This document shows, one piece after another, positions 1-9,615 of a DNA stretch of 64,000 nucleotides. This DNA is from Cannabis sativa (lineage: Eukaryota; Streptophyta; Magnoliopsida; Rosales; Cannabaceae). Each line of letters opens with the position of its first letter. Position 1 is the stretch's first letter. The stretch is taken from positions 41,215,257 through 41,279,256 of the forward strand of contig NC_083607.1 in assembly GCF_029168945.1 (NCBI RefSeq), given 5' to 3'. The notes beneath the pieces were generated by a model that ran no database searches, was not told the DNA's origin, and saw only the letters and a program-made list of their open reading frames with translations. Position numbers and translations under genes: made by a program.

Positions 1-345
1 TATAGATTTTCTCTTCTAACTGACCATGCAAGAAAGTTGTTCTTACATCCATCTGTTCAATCTCTAGGTCCATGCTTGCTTCCTTTGCCATCATGGATCT
101 GATTGAAGCTTGCTTCACCACTGGAGAGAAAATCTCATTGTAATCGATGCCTTCTTTCTGAGTGAACCCCTTCGCAACTAACCTTATCTTGTAATCATGA
201 ACCTTCTTTATGCTTGAAAAGTCATTTACATCCTATCAGCTTGTAGAATTCTGATTTCTTCACAGCAATCCAGGTTCTTTTCTTCCTAAGAGACCGCATC
301 TCTTCTTGGATGGCCTGCAGCCATGCTACAACATCTTTACTTCTC
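1..345 (-). pseudogene. C1 reverse transcriptase, N-terminal part (broken)
   Basis: Translating the minus strand in pieces gives the usual copia RT entry region: a tract with EEMRSLRKKRTW, then KGFTQKEGIDYNEIFSPVV, then MDLEIEQMDVRTTFLHGQLEE, as in RVT_2 enzymes that copy retrotransposon RNA into cDNA. At least one indel and in-frame stops near positions 200-235 break the frame. The YVDD catalytic box would lie left of the window and cannot be checked. It follows directly on the integrase C-terminal linker upstream on the same strand, as in an intact copia polyprotein. Recognition as copia RT is firm; no functional product is expected. Confidence 0.75.
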
Positions 346-394
346 ATAGCTTCTTCAAAGCAAGTGGGTTCTGAACTGTCAACCTCTTCTACAA

Positions 395-1093
395 TCATAA
401 GTGCATATGTAATGAATTCAGCATAACGAAAACGATCAAGGGCTTTTCTCTATCTTCTCTCTCTCTCTCTCTATGCCTAGCTAATTGATAGCTGCTGAGT
501 TCCTGTTGATCTTCATTGTCTTCCCTTTCTGTTGCCTCAGTTCCATTTGGAACAACATTAGTTGGTGTTGTAGGAGCAACCTGCTCCACCTCAATCTGGA
601 CATTCTCATCTAAACCAGCTTCATTGTCCTTGGAAGTGCTCTTGGTTTTCATGGCCATTTGATCTTCCTTGAAAATCACATCTCTACTAATCAAACACTT
701 CTTGAATCCAGGTTCTAAGCACCACACTCTATATCCCTTAACCCCTTCAGGGTAGCCTAGAAACATGCATCTCAATACTCTAGGTTGCAACTTATCTTGT
801 CTAACATGCACAAATGCAGTACATCTAAACACTTTCAAGTGATCTAAGTTTGGGGGTTTACTTGTCCATAACTCTTGTGGGGTCTTAAAGTTGTTTGGCA
901 CAAATGGTGATCTATTGATTAGGTAATAGGCAGTTTTAAGAGCTTCTCCCCAAAATGTTTTGTCCAAACCAGCTCCTAGTAACTTGCACCTAACCCTCTC
1001 AATCAATGTTCTATTCATCCTCTCAGCAATACCATTTTGCTGAGGGGTTTTGATCACAGTTCTATGTCTCTTGATTCCCATTGTGGCATACAA
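395..1093 (-). pseudogene. C1 integrase, C-terminal part of catalytic core and linker
   Basis: An open stretch of 232 codons. Near its start it shows KTPQQNGIAERMNRTLIERV, carrying the last acidic residue of the integrase D,D,E triad, followed by the copia-typical tract FWGEALKTAYYLINRSP and the core C-terminal block with FLGYPEGVKGYRVW. The remainder is an acidic low-complexity linker between integrase and RT. A CT/GA microsatellite near 450-472 encodes an Arg-Glu repeat just before the frame ends, and the reading after it looks shifted. In an active element integrase inserts the cDNA into the genome. The N-terminal half is encoded at 1163-1774, with a stop and divergent bases between. Confidence 0.85.
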
Positions 1094-1162
1094 TCCCTTG
1101 AACTCATTTGAGCAGTACTCAAGACCATTGACAGTTCTTAGTACCTTAATATTGTTCCCAGT

Positions 1163-1774
1163 CTAGTTTTCTAGTAGCCTCTTCCATGTATCAAAGGTTC
1201 CTAGAGCCTCATCTTTGCTTTTCAACAAATACACCCAGACTTCCATGAAGTAATCATCAATTATACTCATAAAGTAGTGTGCTCCGCCTTTGGTTGGAAT
1301 CCTAGATGGCCCCCAAAGGTCAGAATGGACATAAGCTAACCTTTCAATGGTGGTGTGTTTTTCCTTGTTGAACTTCAATCTACAAGCCTTCCCCAAAACA
1401 CATTCATCACAAAATTCAAGTCTTTCTGTTAGTTTCTCCTTGAATAATCCTTGCCTGTTCATTTTCTCAAATCCTCTCTGACTTACATGCCCCAATTTGA
1501 GGTGCCATAGCCTTGCTTGACTGTGTTTAGTTGAGTCCATAACAGGTGCTGCACTACCTGATATTGTCTTTCCATCCAAGAAATACAATCCATTACTTAA
1601 CCTTCCTCTCAACACAGTTTTCGTGCCTTGTGCAATTTTCATTACACCTTCCTCATTTTTGACAACATACCCCAATTTATCAAACATACCAATAGAGAGA
1701 AAATTTATTTTGAGATCTGAAAGATACCTGACCTGCTGCAAGGTCAACATGACTTCATCGTGATTCTTTAACAA
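1163..1774 (-). pseudogene. C1 GAG-pre-integrase domain and N-terminal integrase core
   Basis: The 203-codon frame shows the zinc-binding pre-integrase motif (RLWHLKLGHVSQRGFEKM, then CDECVLGKACR) and the first catalytic Asp region (LAYVHSDLWGPSRIPTKGG, IIDDY). It ends at a stop after FDTWKRLLEN. Downstream on the minus strand, tracts resembling KVLRT.NGLEYCSNEFK (about 1100-1150) carry the second Asp region, where GGE has decayed to GLE. Together with 395-1093 this reconstitutes most of a copia integrase, but one stop and one altered active-site neighbourhood make it inactive. Confidence 0.85.
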
Positions 1775-1861
1775 GATTATTCCTACACATTTGATCTCAC
1801 ACGCTTTGTTGTTCCCAAGAAGAACTGTGCCCCCATGACTCTTTAAAAGAGTCCTAAACAG

Positions 1862-2110
1862 TCATTTGTTTGGTGTCATATGAAATGAACACCCTGAATC
1901 TAGAATCCAATCTCCACCTAAATCTGATATAGACATCAAAAGAGCATCATATGACACTATAAGTGCATCAGATGACCCATAGCCATCAGCTACATCAACA
2001 ACTCCATGCTTCTTAGACTTGTGATGATTTTCCCTCTTCAATTTAGCCTTCAAAGCCAAACACTCATCTCTAAAGTGGTCCTCCTTCTTGCAATAATAAC
2101 ATTGCTTTCC
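1862..2110 (-). pseudogene. C1 gag zinc knuckle and protease start
   Basis: Minus-strand translation shows a complete CCHC knuckle CYYCKKEDHFRDEC (C-X2-C-X4-H-X4-C) at about 2060-2105. This is the RNA-binding nucleocapsid motif. It is followed by a Lys-rich stretch and the aspartic protease active-site motif WILDSGCSFHMTPNK near 1862-1905. The frame stops right after the protease motif. The region links gag (2204-2834) to the pre-integrase domain, the usual copia order. Confidence 0.85.
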
Positions 2111-2203
2111 TACAGCTCCATTAGAGATTGGCCCTCCTGTGGAGTTTCTAAAATTGGATCTTGAATGGTTACCTTTGTAGCCATTTAAGTTCTGATTTTC
2201 CTT

Positions 2204-2834
2204 CTATTCCCTCTTAGGGAATTTTCCCTTAATAATGAGTAATCCTTTCCCATTGATCTCATCTTTCTCATCTCCCTTCTTCTTAATTTCTTTAGAATTC
2301 AATGCAGCCTTAACCTCTGTCATAGTCAGCGTTTCCTTGCCATACAAGATTGTATCAACAAAGTTCTCATACATCTTGGGAAGTGAACTCAACAGGATTA
2401 TAGCCTGGTCTTCATCATCAATTTTGACCCTAATATTATTCAGATTAAGAATGATTCTGTTATAATCATCTAGATGTCTTCTCAATTCCTTTGACTCATC
2501 CATTCAACGTGTGTACAACTTCTTCTTAAGATACAACTTGTTTACAAGAGATTTCTTCATGTAGATCGATGCCAACTTGTTCCAAAGACCCAATGCCTTG
2601 TCTTCATCTGAAACTTCCCTCAAAGCCTCATTATGAAGACTGATGAGAATGGCACTATGTGCTTTCACTTTAATCTCAAGTTTCTTCTTGTTAGTCTTCA
2701 ATTAATTTCACAGCTTCATCATCAAGTGCCTCATAGATCCCTTAGTGAACTAGAAATGCCTTCATTTTGATTCTCCATAGGCTAAAATTATTCGAACCAT
2801 TGACCTTGTCCACCTCAAACCTTGCTGAAGCCAT
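2204..2834 (-). pseudogene. C1 gag capsid region (UBN2-like)
   Basis: The probable start is the ATG at 2834 (minus), giving MASARFEVDKVNGSN, a typical copia gag N-terminus. Open stretches follow at 2701-2504 (LWNKLASIYMKKSLVNKLYL) and 2503-2204 (LRRHLDDYNRIILNLNNI, then IILLSSLPKMYENFVDTILYG), the hallmark of the UBN2/gag-polypeptide-of-copia domain that forms virus-like particles. Stops near 2700 and 2503 interrupt the reading. The PBS lies 109 bp upstream of the start on the same strand. Confidence 0.85.
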
Positions 2835-2942
2835 TTAAACCAGTTCTTGATTGCTTGAATCTGGTTCTTGAAAGTTCGAGTTTGATTCTTGAAATGTTAA
2901 AGATGAGTCTTGATCGGTTGAATGTGATTCTTGAACTCTAAA

Positions 2943-2960
2943 CCTTGAGCTCTGATACCA
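2943..2960 (-). other. C1 primer-binding site (initiator tRNA-Met type)
   Basis: The minus strand reads TGGTATCAGAGCTCAAGG, matching the 3' end of plant initiator tRNA-Met. It lies 2 nt inside the presumed LTR end (ACCACA), where minus-strand DNA synthesis would start. Confidence 0.85.
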
Positions 2961-2962
2961 TT

Positions 2963-3400
2963 TGTGGTGAATTCTCACCCTCAAAGCAAGTTGTTACAGC
3001 AGTAACAATGTCCAAGAAACACAATTCAAAACTAAAACCAATCACAAAACTAAAACTAGAACTTAGCTTAATAATGAATGAATGATGGATCTTTATTGAA
3101 TAGGAGTAGTCAGTAGTACACAATAAAATGAGGCCAAGATTACAACTCAACATAGTAATTAATTACAAAGAAATGCCTCACATTGAGGGAAATTACTTCA
3201 AGAGTGATACTCCCTTTTACATCCCTCTACACACACTCACTATGATCTTGGACTCTCTCTCTAAACTTAATCTAAAGTATGAGCTTTGGAGATTAGAACT
3301 CAGAACTCCTTTTTAGAATAGAGGAACCCCTATAAATAGTTTCTAGTGGGTCTCCTTTAAGTTGGTATTATATAAAGCCAACTGTTATAACTTGCAGCAG
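2963..3400 (-). repeat. C1 5' LTR (outer boundary approximate)
   Basis: Its inner edge is clear: plus-strand TGTGGTGAATTC directly abuts the PBS. The outer edge is placed near 3395-3410, where a CA dinucleotide and a sequence change occur, but no second LTR is in the window to confirm it. On the minus strand a TATA-like TTTATATAA lies at about 3370-3377, suitable for the element promoter. Confidence 0.6.
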
Positions 3401-3888
3401 CTTTCTTCAGATTTATCTGATGAGCAAATAGATGGAAATACTGACTTGAGAGATTAAGTGAGTTTAATGCCAATAATTTATTTAAAATTTATAATATTAT
3501 ATATTTTTTAAAATATAATAATAAATTTGTTGACTATCTTTCGCAACTATGTAAAAAAAGATAATAGTTATTTTAGAGAGCTTTAAGGAAGATTAATATT
3601 CTTACATGGTTGAGGCATTAAAGAGGTCTAAAAATCATTGTTAAGTTATGAAGCCTAAAACAATGGATTAGTGGGTTTCAGACTTTCCGACAATGTTTTG
3701 GCTAAGTACTCGAATGTGATCCTTTTACAATAGGGGTGCAACTCTATTTATAGGCAAAAAGTCACACATTTAGGCTAGATTAGCTAGGCCCAATAAGTAA
3801 TTGATTATTATTAAAGTCTTCTAATGGGAAAATTTACAAAAATACTGGAATTTAAGTTAACTTTTACAAAAATACTGTCCTACAATTT

Positions 3889-4005
3889 TTTTTTCAAAAA
3901 TACTGTGTTTTTATAAAACAACAATGAAACGCAAAATAGAACAACTGAAAACAACTAAAAAACAGCAGTAAAATTTTAACACAGTACACAGTATTTTTGA
4001 AAAAA
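3889..4005. repeat. Inverted repeat with 20-bp perfect arms
   Basis: Arms at 3889-3908 and 3986-4005 are exact reverse complements (core CAAAAATACTGTG / CACAGTATTTTTG) separated by 77 bp of A-rich sequence. Related CAAAAATACTG words lie just upstream (3837, 3867). This looks like the core of a small MITE-like element whose outer ends I could not fix. Confidence 0.6.
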
Positions 4006-4183
4006 ATTCCACCCCACAGTAAAAAAAAAGTAAAAAAATTACAAATTTAAGTATGTGGTGTAAATATCTCTTCTAATGAGGTGTTTCAATTATTTGCGAA
4101 GGAAAATATGCATAATTTGACTTATTGGGCTAGCTCACTTGGGATAGTAGGCGAGCTGATGTGACCTATCTTTTGTGATGTGA

Positions 4184-4347
4184 TTCATGCAGAACAAGTC
4201 ACCAGATTACGGTATGAAAAAGAGAAATTTCAGAGTAGTGGGTGTGTACATATATCTCCAAAGGTAAGTTCATGCAAAACAAGTCGCCACATTACGTGTA
4301 TGGCAAATGAAATTTTAGAATAGTGGGTGTGTACATATATCTCGAAA
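4184..4347. repeat. 85-bp tandem duplication, two copies
   Basis: TTCATGC...ACAAGTC begins at 4184 and again at 4269. Both copies carry the tail AGTGGGTGTGTACATATATC. The copies have diverged by point changes and a small indel. Confidence 0.8.
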
Positions 4348-5648
4348 AGTCTCACCTTTTTTAGTAGTATAGAGGAGACATGCTACAGCGTCCTTTCATT
4401 TTTTTTCAGAGGAAATAGTTTGGGACCAACTTTGACTCCCTTGTCAATCTTAGAGGGTAGAGACATTCAAGACTATTTTTGTAGCTGAAGTAACTTTTTA
4501 GCACGAATAAATATAAAAAATATAATCAGTCTGGTCATTACACTTTTAACTCAATTTTTTACTAAGTTTTAATTTGACAAAAATTAAGTTAAAAGTCTAA
4601 TTTATACTATTTTTTATTTTTTTTAAAAAAAAAGATCTTAATTACCGTTTAACAAAATAGAAAGGTATAATTATTATTCTTAAACTTTTCATTAGTTATT
4701 AGTTATGTACTATTTATTGTAAAGAGTTGCTGTATAATTGGTAGAGAATTTAGGTAATAAATATTAATATATTATTTTTACTTTAATTGAAAAGAATAAT
4801 TATTTCATATATTGAATTATTTATTATTTAAATTTATATGATAATTATAATTATTAACTTTTTTTATCATAAAATTTTTAAATGAAAAATATGTCCTATT
4901 GACTAATTTATAAGTATTTGGAAGCACAATCACGGAACACAAAAATGTGGAACTACACGTCTGAAATTCACACCCAAAGGTCGTTGCCTTGTATAAGGCT
5001 GTCATATGTACCCTTCAGCCGCCCTAAGCACTCACGGAGCTATTATAAGATTTTATTATCAATACTATATATTTTTGTTGAGCAATCATATGATTCACTA
5101 AGAAAAACCTCATTTTCATTGTAATTATTCAAAATTTTATAAATATATTTTCTTAGTTTAACTTCTACGAAAAACTTTAAATGAATAACAAAAAAAATAG
5201 AAAAAATCAGAAGCTGCTAGCCTGCTAGTATCTACGTACCTTCACTGGCCAGCATCTCTCTGTTCATCATCTCATGCATTTGTGTAGTGTGACATGGCAT
5301 TATATATACATATATATTAGCTAATTATTATGTATACGTTCGTGGATCAGTCAATAATTCACACTGAGTTAGGCACATCATTTTCATCTACTTATCATCA
5401 TCATGATATCATTTAATAATAACAAATAACGACCACGTATATCATACATTCATTTAATATTTAATTAAGCAAAACATTTTTAGCTTACTCACACATTCAT
5501 TATTAATAATTATTAATAATCTTGTTAGTTTAAAAATTTATTTAATATTCTAAAATTTATTAATTATATAATTAAAAGTAAAAGTTTTATTTGAATTTTG
5601 AGTATTGTTTAACATATTGCAAAGCCAAATCATAAATGTTCATATTAA

Positions 5649-6036
5649 TTTTTTTTTTTTTTTTAGAAAAGCAAAGCAATATATATATTAAAAAAGATAA
5701 CAGTTAGACCTCGCGGTCATTACATAATAGGTCTCCCGGTATAGAGAAAACCAAAATAACACCAAATGTCTTGTGGGTGAACGCCCACTTGGCCACGTTA
5801 TGGGCCGCGAAATTACAGGTTCGATTAACATAAGAAACGACACAACTTGATAATAAAGGAGAATATCTATTACAAAATGAGATGTAGTTCTCAAGCGCCC
5901 ATTGAGACTCCTTCCCAATAAGAACATTGATAACCACACTCGAATTATTTTCCACAATAACAAAATTAGCCTTAAGATCTAAAGCCGTTTCAACCGCCAA
6001 GCAGCAAGCTGCCGCTTCGCCACACAAAGCATCAAC
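5649..6036 (-). mobile_element. 5'-truncated LINE with RNase H domain and poly-A tail
   Basis: The minus strand encodes about 110 codons (6036 to 5704) with the RVT_3/RNase H-like pattern found at the C-terminus of plant LINE ORF2: ALCGEAAACCLAVETALDL, then VIVENNSSVVINVL, then VNRTCNFAAHNVAKWAF. RNase H removes RNA from RNA:DNA hybrids during retrotransposition. A short 3' UTR follows and then a run of 16 A on that strand (plus-strand T run 5649-5664), the signature of target-primed reverse transcription. Homology stops near 6036, so this is a typical 5'-truncated copy. The usual acidic position after VIVE is Asn here (VENNS). I could not identify a convincing target duplication. A host RNase H-like gene is less likely because of the poly-A. 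Confidence 0.85.
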
Positions 6037-6676
6037 AAAATATTATGAATATTAGTGAGTACTCTCATGTAAATGAAAAATGGAAAATAAAAAAGAGAAA
6101 TGGTGTAGCTCCAAAGGAAGAATTTAGAATCTTTAATCTTTAGAAACATCCAAATGATTCAACTTGCATTAGTGGATCCCATCGTTTTACAATAATAAAA
6201 GAGAGAGAGAGAGAGTAGGCCCTACGAGAATCTAGATCACAATCCATTGTCTCGGGACCCACTCCCACTCTCACTCTCTTATTTATTAATGTTCTCTTCT
6301 CTAGATGTACAGGAAGAAGTGACCCCCACTACGCACATCCAATTAATCTTACCTTTCCTTTTTTTCTTTCTATTTGACTGTGATACGTTTCTGTTTCATT
6401 TTGACTCTTCATTTTGTATAAAATATTAACTAACTTTTTTAGTTTGTTTATTTTTTTAATGAAAATTAACTTCATTAAGAATAGGCAATCAGTAAAAAGT
6501 TACATTATACTTTTTGGAATATTACCATTTCAAACCAACTCCCTACCAATTCCTAGTGCCTTCTTAGCAATACTAGTTGGAACAACACGTGCTAGGCACG
6601 TATAATTTTAATGTATCATGTAATGTACTTAATAGTAAATAATTTTCACTTAGCATATTCATTATAAAATATAATT
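6037..6676. other. AT-rich non-coding stretch
   Basis: No gene is supported. It holds a short GA microsatellite at 6201-6215; the rest is A/T-rich sequence without domain-bearing ORFs. Confidence 0.5.
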
Positions 6677-6684
6677 ATCATATG

Positions 6685-6966
6685 CAGGGTCGGCCTTGAA
6701 AATTTATAGGCCCAAGACTAATTAAATTGTGGGGCCCTAAAAAGTATATATAAAAAAAAAATTAAAAGAAGAGTGTTATGGGATTTGAACCCATGACCTT
6801 GAACATTATGCGATCCACCTCAACCAACTAAGCTATAAATATTTCTTGCTTATAATATACTTAAATTTTACTTAAATAAAAGCCTTTTTTTATTTTTTTT
6901 TTGGGCCCTCGGAAAGTGTGGGCCCTAGACACGGGCCTAGCCCGCCTATGCCTAGGGCCGGCCCTG
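6685..6966. mobile_element. hAT-type MITE, 282 bp
   Basis: It starts CAGGGTCGGCC and ends GGGCCGGCCCTG, a near-perfect terminal inverted repeat with the CAGGG ends typical of plant hAT non-autonomous elements. It is flanked on both sides by the same 8 bp, ATCATATG (6677-6684 and 6967-6974), the duplication size expected of hAT transposases. It has no coding capacity and carries a tRNA-like Pol III promoter inside. Confidence 0.92.
6772..6842 (-). ncRNA. tRNA-like sequence with A and B boxes inside the hAT MITE
   Basis: The minus strand carries TAGCTTAGTTGG (complement of 6824-6835), matching the Pol III A-box consensus, and GGTTCAAATCC (complement of 6781-6791), matching the B box. The B box sits in a perfect T-arm-like hairpin (5-bp stem, 6778-6782 with 6090-equivalent arm 6790-6794). 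A T-rich stretch follows downstream. The acceptor stem does not pair and the D arm is poor, so this is not a functional tRNA; it is more likely a captured tRNA or SINE head. Confidence 0.6.
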
Positions 6967-6974
6967 ATCATATG

Positions 6975-7916
6975 GTCATTAGTATGACACTCACACGATA
7001 ATGATACATCATCTATTAAAGAGTTGCATAAGTGTATCTCTAATGGCGATGCATCAAATAGGTGATGTGTATAGCTTATCCTGTAAAAAATTTGCTCCAA
7101 CAGTATTTTAAAAAGTGTGCCAAAATTGATACATTGCAAAAAAATATACTAATTTAGCACATAATATAGCATAATCTAATATTTATATCACTATAAATAC
7201 ACTATTTTTCATTTATTTTTATGTTTTTTAATATTTTATTAATAAATATAGATATAGGCCATAACATTACATTATAAACTATTTATATTCTTTTTTATTG
7301 TTTTAGATAATAATGTAATAATAGAATTATGTTTTTATTTTTTAGTATTTTTATAGAAGTATTAATTGAACATAAATTTGCATGAATCCAATTTTATAGT
7401 TCTGCACTGGAGTACAATGCTAAAAATTAATACAAATATATCACAAAGTAAATTTTTGTATAAAGTATAGCATAATGTTGATATGAGGTTTTTTTATTTT
7501 TCCATTTCAAAGCAATTTTTTTTTTTTTTACAGAAATCCACATAACAATCAACAGAGCAACTTAAATCGCAACCAAAGTCTACATAGTAACCTACATAGA
7601 AACTGCCGAAACAACCACCGAAGCAACCCAAACTATAAATTTAAAAAGAAAAAAAAAAGTTAAAAAATAGTATATGTGGTAATTCCCCTTTTATATTTTC
7701 CATTGAAAAGTATTTTGTTAACGATAGGCGATAAAATCTAACATAATTCATTTATATTTAACACAATTTAATAATGGTCCTAAAGAACTTTTAATACAAA
7801 CTTATTCTCTCTTCTTAAAAGAAAATATCAAAAGTAAAATAAAATAAAAATGGAAGAATGTATACTACAAAAACTAGAAATTAAAAATATTATTTTTTTT
7901 AATGTGAAATTATAAC
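6975..7916. other. AT-rich non-coding stretch up to the Tat LTR
   Basis: No gene is supported. The segment 7500-7700 is A/C-rich and ends in a GTATATGTGG tract resembling the end of the 3.84-4.06 kb segment, so the two may be diverged copies of one small repeat. Confidence 0.45.
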
Positions 7917-8663
7917 TGTTAACCGAGGTTTTCGGCAACCAATAAAATAATTATAATTTGGAGAGTTGTAAGAAATTAAGAGAGAGATTTTTACGTGGTT
8001 GGGGCATTAATGAGCCTTAGTCCACGAGTCTGTGTATTTATGATGGTATTTAATACAGAGAATGTTCTTGGTGAGTTTTTACTCTTCTAGTTCTTAAGAA
8101 ACCCAAAATTCTCGACCCCTCTTTAATGAGCTTTGGGGGGTATTTATAGTGTTTTTTGTGGGGTGATCCCTAGAATTAAGGTACATGCATTTCTGTAACT
8201 ATTAGTAAAGTTACACATTCCCAATGAATATATTATGGGTAATGCATGGTCTAATCCCTAGGCTCTGTAGGGATTTTATGAGGGCAGTCCTTAATCCTTT
8301 TTGACTGATGTGATTCCTCACAGGGTAGCCGTCACTAGACTTTATTGATCATAGCCTAGTAGGTACAGATTGGGGGTTGTGTCGTCAGACTTTATTGCGT
8401 GCGGCAGTTTCAATAAGCCTCCTCCCATGCGACATTAAATGCGAGATGACTGTTCAGACGGAATCTGACAACACCTGGAGATGCTTTGTTGCCATCTTGC
8501 TCTCCGGGAGCATATGAGACTTACATGCCTTCTCCGAGAGGCATGTCTAAGGTGATCCTTTGCTTTAAGATGTCTTAGCTGTTTTATTTAAATGCTAACC
8601 CTTTCCCATCCACGTGTCATCATCCGGTTGGTCCACGTATTTTAGGCAAAATCAGAGGGAACA
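7917..8663 (-). repeat. Tat 3' LTR, about 747 bp
   Basis: The plus strand runs from TGTTAACCGAGG to GAGGGAACA, giving matching TGTT...AACA ends, and is followed immediately by a PPT complement. A minus-strand TATA box lies in the middle. No second copy is in the window, so the edges rest on these end motifs only. Confidence 0.75.
8141..8148 (-). promoter_or_regulatory. TATA box in the Tat LTR
   Basis: The minus strand reads CTATAAATACC in the LTR, the usual place for U3-driven Pol II transcription. Confidence 0.6.
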
Positions 8664-8680
8664 TTTACCCCCCAAGCCTT
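8664..8680 (-). other. Tat polypurine tract
   Basis: The minus strand reads AAGGCTTGGGGGGTAAA directly before the LTR start TGTTCCCTC, the expected primer site for plus-strand DNA. Confidence 0.7.
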
Positions 8681-8993
8681 GTTTAATTATGAAGTGAACA
8701 AGGCTTGCTTAGATGCCTTCGATTGCCTCCTCGGTTTCCTGGCACGTGCTTTGGACGCGTGATGGTGTATTTAATGACAATTATTACTACAGTTATTCAC
8801 TTTTTGTAGGGGTCGATTTGTTTCTTGTCCATTTATTGATACGACGCATTAATGGGTGTGAGACGGGCACTCATACGTTTTTACCGCCTTGATGACGATT
8901 CAATCCAATCGTTGGATCTATAGAATGCGAATCGATTGCTTTCCCAGCCGTTCGATGGTGGCTGATCACAGCTGTCTCACGCATGCTTTGGCC

Positions 8994-9000
8994 TATAAAA
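8994..9000 (+). promoter_or_regulatory. TATA box of the antisense accessory gene
   Basis: GCCTATAAAAGCC lies about 620 bp upstream of the accessory ORF start, outside the LTR, and points in the ORF direction. It would place transcription start near 9025-9035. Confidence 0.6.
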
Positions 9001-9171
9001 GCCAACCTTCTTACTTCATTTGGTTACTTTCAGCATTTCACCAAATTTTCTCAAGTTTTCAAGAGAGAAAAGAAATCTCAAACACCATAGATTTCCTACT
9101 CATTTTCCTTTGTCGTCGCCAATCGACTTTCTACCAGCGATCAACACCAACACCCAGTTCCCAAGCTTTAT

Positions 9172-9608
9172 GTAAGTTCTTCGCATCTTGTACTTTAGCT
9201 TATTTGTTGTTTACATAGCATGCTTTACTGTTCATCTGCTTTTTCTGGGTTGGATGTTGAGTTTCTGTGTAACGCGTTAGATTCCTCCTTTTTTGTGTTT
9301 GAATTACTTCTTTTCATCGTATTTTTGTTGAGGACCCATCTTTGTCTCGCGTAATGACACTCAAGGGTTTAGAGTTGACTTCGTCTTTTCGATTTTTACT
9401 CCTTTTTCCTTTTCTATTTGCTTATTCGTAATGTCACCATCTGTGGGATTCTTGCACCCGACTTTTGTCAAAGAAAACCTTTTGAGGCTTTCTTTTTGAC
9501 AAGTGTCCAGAGGGGGCCTCTTTCCAGCGTTTAGGGTACCCCGATTCCCTTTTTTGAATTAGGGTTTGGTTTGGGGCCTGACTGCTAGATTTTTTCATTC
9601 TTTTTCAG
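9172..9608 (+). other. Probable 5'-UTR intron of the accessory gene
   Basis: Consensus donor GTAAGTTC at 9172 and acceptor CATTCTTTTTCAG ending at 9608, 7 nt before the ORF start ATG at 9616. This is a common arrangement for plant leader introns; it is inferred from splice-site quality only. Confidence 0.55.
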
Positions 9609-9615
9609 AACCGAA

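Larger units (their letters stand above)
1..3400 (-). mobile_element. Ty1/copia element C1 (Tork-like), 3' end outside the window
   Basis: Read on the minus strand the order is 5' LTR (about 3400 to 2963), a PBS complementary to initiator tRNA-Met, gag, zinc knuckle, protease, GAG-pre-integrase, integrase and the start of reverse transcriptase, the copia order. The coding part is broken into several frames by stops and small indels, so the copy is inactive. The 3' part of RT, RNase H and the 3' LTR lie left of the window. Tork lineage is my best guess from gag and integrase style; copia superfamily is firm. Confidence 0.85.
3401..5648. other. AT-rich non-coding stretch between C1 and the LINE
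   Basis: No credible gene; short ORFs here have no recognisable domains. It contains a TATTTATAG (minus-strand TATA-like) at about 3750 in a tract resembling part of a decayed LTR, a 20-bp inverted repeat (3889-4005), an 85-bp tandem duplication (4184-4347) and long A/T runs. Confidence 0.5.

Noticed and set aside
3560..3840. A solo LTR on the minus strand (TATTTATAG, a GTGG...GCATTAA-like word shared with the Tat LTR)
   Set aside because: Ends and target duplication could not be found; kept only as a remark in the intergenic entry.
5688..5963. 91-codon ORF in another frame over the LINE
   Set aside because: Shadow of the RNase H-like frame.
6772..6842. A functional tRNA gene
   Set aside because: Acceptor stem does not pair and the D arm is poor; it sits in a MITE.
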